NCBI RefSeq assembly: GCF_037975245.1
Contig: NC_092572.1
Coordinates: 2,023,501-2,087,500 of the forward strand
Source: Apostichopus japonicus
Taxonomy: Eukaryota > Echinodermata > Holothuroidea > Aspidochirotida > Stichopodidae
Direction: 5' to 3'
Length of the DNA: 64,000 bases
The translations under genes and the position numbers were made by a program. Under the pieces are notes generated by a model, which worked only from the letters and a program-made list of their open reading frames with translations, made no database searches and had not been told where the DNA came from. Below are positions 24,501 to 36,000 of this stretch, one piece after another. Each line of letters begins with the position of its first letter. The stretch's first letter is position 1.

Positions 24501-25230
24501 GAGGAATTTGCCAAGGGAGGGGCAAAGCTTGTACCCAGACTTTCTAAGCGTAGCGCCACCATAAGTTGGCGCGAAGCGCAAATGAAAATTTTGGCCGAAA
24601 ATGTCTCCCAGATCGCTGGAAATGGCACTTCCCAGGCCTTGTAAGTTGCATCTAAGCATTTTCTATTTTGAAATTACTAGCGATATCATAAAAAATACAA
24701 AACATATGCTTAAAAAAAACTATGCCACCAAATATTGGGGGGGGATATAAGATACTATATCCCCCACCTAAAATATTGGGGGGACATGTCCCCCCCCGTC
24801 CCCCCCATGATCGCCGCCCATAAATACCTGATACCTCGGCTCAGTACAAACGGAGCCAATCTTTTGATAGATTGTTGCGCTAGGTGGAAGCACTGAACAT
24901 ATTTTCAGCAGATATCGCTATCACGCAGCACAACAAGGTTCGTGGTGTATGGTCGCAATCGTCGCATCGACCATTGCCATGCCATTTTGTGACCATTCTC
25001 ATGATTACTACAGATATTGTATTATTCTTATTCTGCCAGATGCAGACGAGAAAATTGTGTAACTCTATTTCCCAAATTATTGAACAAAAAATATTAGCGA
25101 ATCGCACTGATGAGTGTTTTTTTTTTACCCCATTCCCAGTGGGGGGGCCAGTGGGGGGGCCAGTGGGGGGCCAGCCGATTTCATGGGGGGCCTCGGCCCC
25201 CCCCCAGGCCCCCCCGTAGCTACGCCACTG
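21568..25230. mobile_element. Composite hAT-like interval of 3.66 kb
   Basis: CAGTGGCGTAGCTA at 21568 is matched by its reverse complement ending at 25230. The flanks are CGTAGAGG and CGTAGAGA, 7 of 8 identical, as for an 8-bp hAT target duplication. The interior is a patchwork: a G-rich start, GC-rich stem-loop motifs, an ATCGGTATCGG-rich block at 22665-22750, and repeat modules shared with 18.1-19.4 kb. No intact transposase is seen. It may be one element with nested insertions or two copies that happen to face each other. Confidence 0.5.
24215..24830. repeat. Multi-module repeat shared with 18.1-19.4 kb
   Basis: Three blocks recur with high similarity. The first is CTGCGGTTAGAAATCTTGTA onward (24270-24380 and 18963-19080). 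The second is ACTACTTTCGGT to TTACTAGCGA (24443-24690 and 18097-18320). The third is ACTATGCCACCAAATATTG to GATCGCCGCCCAT (24718-24825 and 19275-19388). The block order differs between the two places. No protein is recognised. Confidence 0.6.
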
Positions 25231-25238
25231 CGTAGAGA

Positions 25239-27144
25239 CCGGTCATGAAATCGAAATCGGAGAAAACATCAAAGGTTCACAAACAATAAGATAATCTCAT
25301 TCCACACATAGAAACATCTTTCAAATATCACAGTCTGCTTAAAAACGATAGTTCATTTCACATGGCTTCGACGTTCGCGAGAGATGCTGGACAGCCATCT
25401 TTGAAATAAGTTAGCATCATATATACAGCTCTACATTTAACACTATGTATTCGCTGGAATCCAACAATGCAGAAGCCGGTGATCATACTTCGATCGGGTC
25501 AAGAAGATATACAAGGTTTATATTGGCCCACGCTTAGATAATCCCATACCACAAATGAAAACATCCGTCAAATTTTAGTTTGCTAAGAAAACGGCTCACC
25601 AAAATTCAGTTCACACGGCAACAAAGTTTGCAAGCGGTGCTAGACAACCTTCATACAAATTCTAACAAAGATAGCATCATATCCAGTTCTACATTCAACA
25701 CGTTTCCACGGTTGGTAGTGATACGCGGAAGTACTACGATCAGGGACGTCGTTATAGAGCGGGGGGGGGGGGGGGGGTGCGACAGTCGGAATTTCAGACT
25801 GTCGCACTCTGTATTCGCACTATATTCCTGTGATTGTGAATGACCTAAAATTTACCTTTAATTAATCAGTCATATTTTCACGTTTTCCTTGCCACTTTGA
25901 AAAATTGTATCTCGCAATCCTTATACCTCACCATACAAAACTTCGTATGATTTTAAATATTCTAAACTACATGTTTAATAGAACTAATATTCAAATTTTC
26001 AAGGTACGCTAGCTTCAATTCGGTGTATTCATATACTAATTTTACTATTGGGTGGGTTGACAGTGTTCGCTTGCTTCAAGTAAGTTCAGGATATGTATTG
26101 TATCTCTGTTACACAATTAAAACACGCGATGCTAGTCTACGGAAGCTTAAAAGTGCAATCAACATAAGAAAAACTTTGACCCATAAGTTGACATTTTTCA
26201 GTAAATTGTTTAGATAACAAGATAGAATTTATCAAAACTCAGAAAAAGTGTTGGATTGCTCATTTCTTTTAAGTGAGCAATTGAACAATTTTCTGCAAAA
26301 TGTTGAACTGACAATTTATCATATTTCGTCAATTGGACATTTTACTGCAATATGTTTAATTGACAACTTATCATATCTCGACAATTGGACATTTTCTGCA
26401 AAATATTCAATTGTTCCCTCCATTCCATCTGAGCAAACGAAAAATTTTCTGCATAAATGTTGAATTGACAAATTATCGTTGAACATTTTTTTTATGTCAG
26501 TGATAAATAACCCCGCCCCCACCCCAACCCATAGAAAGGAAATAACATTAAGCGCGCCTGGAATAAGAATTGTGATTTTTGGTTATTCACTATGTCGTTG
26601 TTTTTTTTTTTTTTTTTTTTTTGGGGGGGGGGAAGGCAGCAGTCGAAATTTTCTGGCTTCAAAACCCATCCTGTTGGAATTTCATGCCCCAAATCATCAG
26701 GCCTTAGCTGCGTCCCTGACTACGATGGTGTATGTTGGGGGCGGGGTGGGACAGGGAGGAGGCTGGGGTGATGTGCTTGGTAGACTGCATCACACCTATT
26801 ATGAAAACTAGATCATGCAATTCAAGGAGTGGGGTGCGGTTACCATTACGAATTAATTTCCGTGCATGTGCTTAGCCTTATCCTAGTAACATAGCACTCC
26901 ACATTCCTTGGAGGTGGAGTCAAAGTATTGTGATAGTAACAACCCCACCCCCACACGCGCACACGCGCGCGCACACACACACGGTAGGTATCTGCTTGTT
27001 GTGGAAATTGCATGGAGATGGATAAGTATGTGCTACTGCAAATCTCCTCAACCTCTAAACATTGCCTTGAAGCTGCTAAACGAGGTAATAGAGTTTGGGT
27101 ATGAAGAAGAGGAACTTCAGTTTTTTTTGAAAGAAGACATAGTA
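25239..27144. other. Repeat-rich intergenic DNA
   Basis: It holds a G tract at about 25761, the tandem repeat at 26245, a T tract joined to a G tract at 26600-26632, and a CA-rich run at 26950-26985. These low-complexity tracts create spurious open frames. Confidence 0.45.
26245..26470. repeat. Degenerate tandem repeat of about 60 bp
   Basis: Units contain TTGACAACTTATCATATCTC or variants, followed by ACAATTGGACATTTT and CTGCAAAAT. About three to four imperfect copies are visible. No coding potential is likely. Confidence 0.5.
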
Positions 27145-27675
27145 GCAAGACTTTATAAGCAGTTGGGTAGGCCTCATCTGGAGTATGCTGTCCAGGCTTG
27201 GAACCCATGTTTTGCTAAAGAAAAGTAAAGACTCGAAAAGTCCAGAGGAGGGCTACTTATTATAAGCGGTTAAAATTGTTGAATCTCACCACACTGGAGC
27301 TTAGGAGGTTACGTGGTGACTTAATTCAGGTGTTCGTGATTACATGTGTATGGTTTTGAAAATTTATCCTTCACTTTTTCATGTTTGCTAACAGAAGTTG
27401 TACTTCTGAGAACATTGTGTTGAACCCCAAAAGTCAGAAAGGAGGGTTAACATTCGGCATAGCTTTTATTGTAATGGGGTTACGAATAAGTGTAAAGGTT
27501 TGCCTTAGATAGCTGTACTTGTAAGTAGTGTGAATGGGTTTAAGAATGCTTTGGACAAGTACTTGAAGCATTGTAATCAGGTCTGAGTGTTTGTGTCTTC
27601 ATTTTTTCTCGCCTTTAGTGTCCTTGATGGGGACTTGAGTGTCCCTCCTGGTCCACTTTTCCTACCAAACTAAAC
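27145..27675 (+). pseudogene. 3' end of an L2/CR1-type LINE reverse transcriptase ORF
   Basis: The translation gives LYKQLGRPHLEYAVQAWNP, then in shifted frames LNLTTLELRRLRGDLIQVF and VNGFKNALDKYLKHC. These are the conserved C-terminal blocks of non-LTR retrotransposon polymerases of the L2/CR1 group. Frameshifts and stops show that it is a fossil. The upstream part of the element is missing. Confidence 0.7.
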
Positions 27676-30600
27676 TAAACTATGTCTGTCTTCAAGCAGC
27701 TCTAAATATTAATAGTTCCTATGGACATTTGGTATGATTGGCAATATTTGACAAACACTGACAAACGATGAATCACTGGAACCAATGCATCATAATTTCT
27801 GTTAGGACGGAGGCACATATTGTAGTGTAGAATTTCACTGTAATTAGCTGCAATGAAATAACAGCTATCAGAAGTTAATAGAAAATTATGATGGCAAAGA
27901 CCATGACCAAGCAGAAATTGCAACCAAAATGTCTACTTTTTCAAATTGAAAAAGCTCAAATAAAGATAACAATGATCCTAAAATTGAGGAAAGGAGCTCC
28001 ATCAATAATGTACCTAATGTGAAGAAAACACAAAATTTGTAGCGACAAAAATCTTCAATGAAGTAATTTCATTTCTATGGTATGAATGTCTGTCTTGACA
28101 AGAAAAAATTGGAAAGTGTAACATATGCGAAATGGTAAGGAGTGGGAGATTAATTTGACTTGAGCTTTGACTTGATTGGATTTGAGCTAGACTACCACAA
28201 ACAACAACGTGGAACTGTATCAATATGCGTCAAAGTGAATTGCCACATGATGTATGACAATAAAGATATTTTTGGTTGGGTTTTTATTTTACATTTCGCA
28301 TTTTTGTCGATAGGTTCGTTGGATAATATAAATACAGTCCCACGACGAATTACTTTACATTGCTTTTAGGAGCAAAAGGTAGAGATTAACTTCAACAAGC
28401 ATATATTAAATAACACATTACAGTGTTACTTACAACAAAATTTTCTCTCTGGAAATGACGAAATGTTAAGCAGTACAAAGTGCAGAACTTCATTGCAAAG
28501 TGACGTAGGCACATGCACAATCAAAACAAAAAACATTTAACTGCAATATGAATTCACACAAAAAACAAAATCCTTCTATAATGAGTATCGAACACTGTAC
28601 GAAATTTCAGTGCAGCTTATCATTGGCCTAGAGTGTTGGAAAACAAAAAACAACGATAGTTATGGTACAAGAGCTTTTCATAAACTATAGTTTCACCTAC
28701 GAAAATAAGGACCCTGCTCTTCCACAAAGAAAGGAACCAATATTGATTTGTCACTGACTCGATCTATCTGTAGCCTACAGAAACTTGATCCAGAATTAGC
28801 AGGTGGACCAACGTTTATAGGTACACCAGATGAAATCAACAGGGGTAAACCTACTTAGTACTATATATAGCCTACATACCAAGACATTACCTTGGTTAAT
28901 ATCCTCAATTAATTTTCAACTACTCATATATATTCTGGGGCTCTGGTAAGTGGGGTTAGTATCAGTGCTGCCACTCACTAGTTGCAGAAGTCAGTAGTAA
29001 ACTCATATCAGCCAAGGCTTAGTCTTTTTAGTTGCACTAGCACTACCTTACTTGGAAAAACTTCAGTCCTCCAAAATTCAATGAAACAACATCTACATCT
29101 TGAATGCTAACATCATAAACACAAGGTCCGGTAATTCTTCGTACGCTACACAGTGGAATACTTATATTTATAAACATATGCGATACGCTATGGCAATGTG
29201 CATGCAGTAGCACATATGTGCTTAACTACCAAATGGACACGTTGATGACGGTCACCAATAACACCCTTAAAAATGTCACTTTAATTCGACCAAGAATGAT
29301 AAAAACAACTTCGGATTTGACCTCAAGTCATTGTTTAATTTATATTATACCATCTGTCGAACGATGGAGGTAGTACTTTCTTGGAAACGTAAAATGTGCA
29401 ATTCAAAATATATAACGTTTGTATTCACGTCTCGTTTGTATTTTTCAGCCAGAGGTAAACAAATTTCTGAATTTCATCCACATCGCAAGTCCGACATTGG
29501 CGCAAAAATATAATTCATGAATATTAAACTCCTTTCCTTTTTTTACAAGCGATTTGATTGCTGCCTTTTAAATATGTATTTAGACGGATTTTCAGAGGAT
29601 ATCCAAGCTACGGTGTACTGAACTCGAGTAATGGTTTGAGCTCCCACAGTGCATTTCACCGCTTTTGCCAAGTGTTTAAAGATAATACAATAACGGTAAA
29701 AAGAAGCGCCCAGATTTCTGACTTAATGTATTAAGTATCGAGGATAATTGACCAGCTGCATTTGTCCATAAGCTATTCGACATTAGCTATTCGTGCAAAT
29801 ATAAGAAGAGGTAGCCTATATATTAAAATATATTATGCTATCATGCACGCACCCTTTGAAAACAACAAACATGTTTTAGTTTAGCTGAGGAGTGATACTA
29901 ATAAGTTGTACACAGTGGAATGTTCCATTCCTTAACTGTATTAGAAGTGCTGTTGATATAAGTGACAAATATAAATAACAGTGACAAATTACACTGTCAG
30001 CTGAATTGTGGAGTGATGTTTCGTTGCCGTCAGTTGACTTGTCTATGCTATATAGCGATCCCCAAATCCATAACGGGAATAGTTTAAAAGCGCCATTGCA
30101 ATATTTAAATGCAACGGTAGCAATGTCAATACAAACATTTTCATGACGATGCGAGTTGTTTGGTTTATTTGGAGTTTTCTGAACATCTCTATGTATTTAA
30201 ACGATCAACAACAAACAATCATGAACCCATCTGCTCAGTCACTAAAATTCTTGAGGCTTTTGATTTAACAATCACAAAATAGTGACATGCTGCTTGCAGA
30301 ACCTTCATCGAGTTTTTGCTCATGAGAACCAATTCAAAACCTAAGTAGCATTAAGTTGTATAGGTCTAGGAGAGTAGTGTGAGAGGCTTATTAGGCGATG
30401 GTATACCTTGACCGCAATGGCCTCTTCTAAAATATACAGAGATAAAGATTCGCGGGAATATTGAAAAGATACAACAGACGTGTGGACAGCAGAATAGGTA
30501 ATTATTACGTCATATATGAAAAAGTAAGCAGTGATATGTACTTGCATAGAACGAACCAAATAAAACTCACAAAAGATGTAACTATACAGACAACATATAA

Positions 30601-32950
30601 TAAAATAAGAACGTGCAAAATGTAAACTTATGTTGTTATATTCCCTAAGGTCTAACCATATAACTTGAAGTAGGAGGAATGAAGTCATGCGACAGATACT
30701 GAAGCCACTCATCCATATGTTGGTACTTTGCTTGTACTGCAAGAAAGTAACAGTGCGTAATGCAAACACCTTACGTCTTTGACATAACTAAAGTGAATGA
30801 TACAAATCACTCGAAATAGTGATATCGTGTGCCGCATTTTGGTGCCGAATTCGTCACAATGTGGCAGTGGACTGCAGTTCCACAGTTCATTCTTAGAAGC
30901 GATAGTATCAGCAATTACATAGGAAATGCAATTATTTTACTAGTGTCGTCTGCTCAGCTGTTGTATTGTTATTCACTTGACCCCGGATATTGTAAGCTTA
31001 GGCCACTAGACCAGCTCCGGCTGTCCTTTCGAATGCGGGATATAATGGCCAGAATATCATGGAATGGCCGTTATGTCCTGGGCTTAATACTAACAATTCA
31101 ATACTAGCAAAATATGCTTAATTTACATAGGCATATTAACGAAGCCTTGCCCTTGGTCTAAACTATGTTAGCCTAGTTATTAAACTTAAGCCTAACATAT
31201 TTCAGTCTGTTAATATATCCAGAATTGTACAAAAATCCAAATACATGCTCCATTTGCAACATTTGCCCAACACTGTAACTTTGGCAAAAGAGCATAAGTA
31301 GTATAGGCCTAGCCAGTAATCTGGTTTTGAGGTAGGCTAAAGCCTACACAACCTGTTTAGGTATGTCCTGGACAATAAATTGAAAGTTGACTCAATTATA
31401 ATGTTAAGGCCTAATGATATTCACTTACCATAGTTGGACAAAGCTTGTATGCAAAAGAACACATTCAAGCAACTACTCGTGCTAACATCTCATCCTTTGA
31501 TGACTGTAAATAATATAGACATATATCAAACACGCTCACTTAATAAAGTGGGATCTGTTCTCCTGCATAAACTACTACCCATTTTGCAACATCAATTTTA
31601 AACTGAGAACTGCATGCACAGACTTATTTGGAAGTATTACACAACGAAGGTGTGTGCGGGAAGTTTGGAGGGGGTTGCTTTTTCACAGCATTTTTAGCAC
31701 GGACAACTATAACACATCTGAGTGGATTACTAAACGAATATAAGCTAGAAAAAAGTTGCCATGTGCCTCTCAGATACTGGAAATGACACTTTACCGACAA
31801 AACACTCCACTTGCTCGAGTCATAAAAAAAAAAGTTTTCAAAGTTATTCTTTGATCATTAGAGTATAGTGCTTACCACTCTGGTCGTTATAACAGGTCTC
31901 TGTTGTGAAAAGTATACCTACACTTTCGAAAACAACAGGTAAAATTTAATTTAATTTCAAAATCGAATGCACAATTTATGTATAAAGACGTACAAATGAT
32001 TTGGGTTTTTGCCCAACAACGCAGAGCGCCCTCACATTGTCAAGACTTCACTGCTTAAACACACGGCGATACACTGTGTCAGTATTCTTCCTAGGTCAAT
32101 CTCTATAGGTCTAACACACTTGACACACACTCAGTTATTCACATCACGACACGAAAGTTACATATATCACTAGGGTGACGGCATCGTGCACACTATACAT
32201 ACCTATTTAGGAAATGAAAAAAAAAATAGATGATTTCTCATATTGATATTTCCTAATCGTCAACAGATGTAATAAGCAGAGTAAATAGCAAAATTTTTAC
32301 ATTTGATACAACTGAAAATTACTTATGATGTATAATGACCCGACATTTGATCATCATCTATAGTCAATAAAATTTCTGTAATCATATCAGTTTATTTATA
32401 CTGATCATACAACTTGGTAGATTATACATGTTAACGCTAACATAACTCTTCACCAAATTAATCAATGGCCAATTTCTAACAAATACTAAGGGAATTGATT
32501 ATATGTCCATAAGAATGATATAGCACTAACTGAACAAAATTAATAGATAATTTTAAGATGCCACTTATAAAGATATGCCATCTAGGATCTGGCTTAGTCT
32601 TACAATTGATAAATGGGTTAATTTCATAACCACTAACATTGAACATATTGAATAATTAATATATATAATGATCCTCGTTCAACTCAAATCTGGCATAGTT
32701 TACACTTAAAAAATCCTTTCCTTTGGTACAATCATTCGCAGTAAATATTGGATGCATTGGAAGATGGTACTCTATGATTTTATCTAAAGTGCTATTACTA
32801 CAAAGCTGAACGTTGCGTCTACTTGAGTTGATATAAAATTGATGAAAGATTCAACAAACATTTGCGGATGCAAACATTTTAGTTAACATTACTTCAGTGA
32901 TACAAGAGGTTACTGCTTAACAAATGTGTCACTGTTTGACACTGGATCTA
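27676..32950. other. Long gene-poor spacer
   Basis: More than 5 kb with no exon that I can support. The longest open frame (minus, 30769-30341, 142 codons) is Ile/Ser/Tyr-rich without motifs and looks like chance in AT-rich DNA. IgN2 ends at the right border. Confidence 0.4.
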
Positions 32951-32958
32951 AATTGTGA

Positions 32959-32964
32959 TTTATT
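32959..32964 (-). promoter_or_regulatory. Possible polyadenylation signal of IgN2
   Basis: AATAAA on the minus strand lies about 100 nt after the IgN2 stop codon, a suitable distance for a short 3' UTR. The hexamer is common by chance in AT-rich DNA. Confidence 0.35.
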
Positions 32965-33066
32965 TGAGTTTTTCTCCATTTTCGTTTCACTTTGCGTTTG
33001 CCTCTTAACCCTTTCAAACAAATAGACTGTTTGCCGCTCTTTCTTATGTTGTTTCTCTTGTTAGTT

Positions 33067-36000
33067 CTATACTTGGCTTGTCGTTGTTGTAATTTTCGTC
33101 CACTCTCCATCTTCGGATAATCGTTCGAAAGTATCACTTTCATTTTTTCGTAACACTGCCAGGTAAATAAATATTCATAATTAAAATTTCTCATTTTACA
33201 TTTTATTAAACACATTATTTCATACATGAAACTGTTTTCGATCTTCCTAAAAACAATTTCGTCTTTTAAATTTTAAAACCTATATTGTAATGTTCATATT
33301 GTTTCTTTAATACACGCACATCAATACTCACTTTGTTTTCCAAAGATTATACAAGGATTAAAATGATAAAGAAAGCAGAAACAGTTTACTGGTGTAGTCC
33401 ACAAATGACACGGTGCATTAAAAAACTATTCGTATTTTAATAACGGAGGATAACATGTTGATTAGATACGTTCACAAAATTTGAATTTTTCTTAAGTTGC
33501 TTCAAATGTATAAACTTGACCTTACCTTCGAAATAACCAATATCCTGCAGTTCGTCTTCAGAAAGTCTTTCTGGAACTTTGCTGTTATGAAACCTTTTAG
33601 AAGGAAAGGTAAATAGTTTTATTCATTTTTACAGGTCGACTTTATAACTTATGTATCGCCCATTGTACTCCATAAAAAAAATATGTTTTCGATGACGTCA
33701 TTTTTAGTTTTGATTAAGTCTTCACCTTGGCAGTGAAGGAATATGAAACAAGAATTAGTGGATCAATCACTTTAGAAAGGTATTTGTTATATATATTTTA
33801 GCACTAAGCCAAATGACAATATTGAGCGCTTGATTCTCCTTCACATTGTTAAATTTTGTACTACACAATGTTAAACTGTTAATTTCAATAACAGCAGACA
33901 GCTGTAAAGTAATGAACACACATTCATAAGTTACATTATTGACGAGTACAACAAGAAAGGGCAGCAACATATATCAATATAGTTGACTATGATTGTTTTA
34001 GAATAAACAAAATGAACACCTTCTATAAATGTATCATAGGTACTAACGCTACATAAAACTGTAGAGAAAGCGAAGTGTTCAAAAGACATGTCGAGAAAGC
34101 AGACAGGATTAAAAACTACTTACTCTATTTTTATCTTCATCTGTTGAAAAGTTCTTATGACAGCTTTGAATTGTTCTTTTTCTGCTAACTTGACCCCGTG
34201 AAAGACAAGCCGTTGGTAGATGTCTGGAAAATTGCTCAATTGCACAATTGGGAAGTCTCCATGTATCTCCAAAGAATCAATCGTGATCTGTTAGCATAAA
34301 ATAAAAATGAACAGCGAATATGTTTTTGTTTCGGCATTTAGTTGTTGTATTAAAAAACAGTGTTCCCGACGTTTGAGTTGACTGTGATGTGTTTAAAGGC
34401 ACAACAAAATGAATTTGTGAAGTTCAAATCAAATGCACATGCAGCAGATCTGAAGATGTGTGGATACTCGGCTTGTGCTGAGTAGTGTACTTGGGGTACT
34501 AATGATTAAAAGCTCTAATTCGATCATCAAACCATAAATCTAAAAGAAATGTGACAACTATGTCTGCCTTTGGAGTCGACCACGCATACCTTTCAGTCTG
34601 AGAGGTAAAATGTTATGAAACTGCTTATCTTGAACGAGTAAAGTCTCTTCATGTGAATATAGATAAGTTGCATGACCGTTAGTTACGATCCTAGAAGGGC
34701 AACCAGAATCTTTCCCTGCTAATGAAAACGTAACGTGGCTGATAAGGGCAAGTAAACGCCATGTATAACAACAGGGATTTGTTTTTTGATAGATATGGAA
34801 CGATTTGACCGAGGGCTTAAGCATATCGATCACACAATTTAAGAACTGGATAATTCTATTTCATTAAAACTTCTGATTTACAAGTTGTGAATTTCACTAG
34901 TTAATTTTGTTTGTTTTACTTGTCTAGTATGACTGTTTCCTCCATACTACGAAAGTAAAAATAGCTGTTCACTTTTACAGGAAACGCAACATTGTACTAT
35001 TATAACTTTCTAATATATAAAAGACTCCAGAAACGTCTCTTACATCCAATATTTGACAAATTCTGCATAGCTCTGCTTCAATTATAAACGAACTATCAAT
35101 CCATTTATGACGTTTTATTTTATTTTAAAGATCCTGTTTGGTTTTGAAAAAATAATACCGTGACACAGTGTATTATGTAATTCATCTCGTGTCTGAAAAA
35201 AGTGTAGTTCACAAAAGTTTGTAATTTAATCTGCAAAGCCAAACGGAGTCACCAATGTAACAAAATAAAACTAATTGAAATTTGATAATTAAGCGAAATT
35301 AGAAGTAGCGGCACAATTAAAAAATGTTCCGCCTATCTGTTTGGGAAATGTATGTTCAATGTACCCTAATCCTACTACGATAACATTTATTTTTGTAGGT
35401 TACTATAGTCTTATCCTCTTAGCTGTTTTATCTGTATATTGTATTTCGTATCTTTTTGAGTTTGCATCTTTTGGTTTCTTAGCCTGGTTTATCTGTTTTT
35501 GACTTTCTTTTCTCTGTACAGCGCTTCGAGATTTTTGGGAGGCGCTTTATAAGTAGTATTTATTTATTTATTTAAAAACATCTGGTGATAGCGTTATTTA
35601 GATAATATTATTTTTTGTTTTGAAATAACAAGATGAGTGAAAATGGTTCTCTACAAACTGTATCTTTTCTACCTCAAATATCTAAGAAATGACTGTAGAT
35701 ATACTAAAGGATTTCAAGTACTTGCAAATAATTCTTTCAGTTTTAAGGGAAAAAGTATATTCGTATTTCAGCGCTCTTTCCTGTACAAGGTAGTTCGTAA
35801 CTTTAAATAGAACCATCACACCCAACCCCGCTTCTCTCACCCCTTGCAACATACAAAGCTTGTACGAATAAAAAACGCTAATGATGTTTCTTTGAACAAC
35901 TTTTTGAATAAGGAATTTAGTTACATCGAATCTGAAATATTCAATTTTTGCTATGTAAGAGCCTTCCTCACTTATAAATGGAGTCCTTGAAAATTTACCA

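Noticed and set aside
30341-30769. A 142-codon minus-strand frame with hydrophobic stretches
   Set aside because: Composition is typical of chance frames in AT-rich DNA, with no motif and no supporting splice context.
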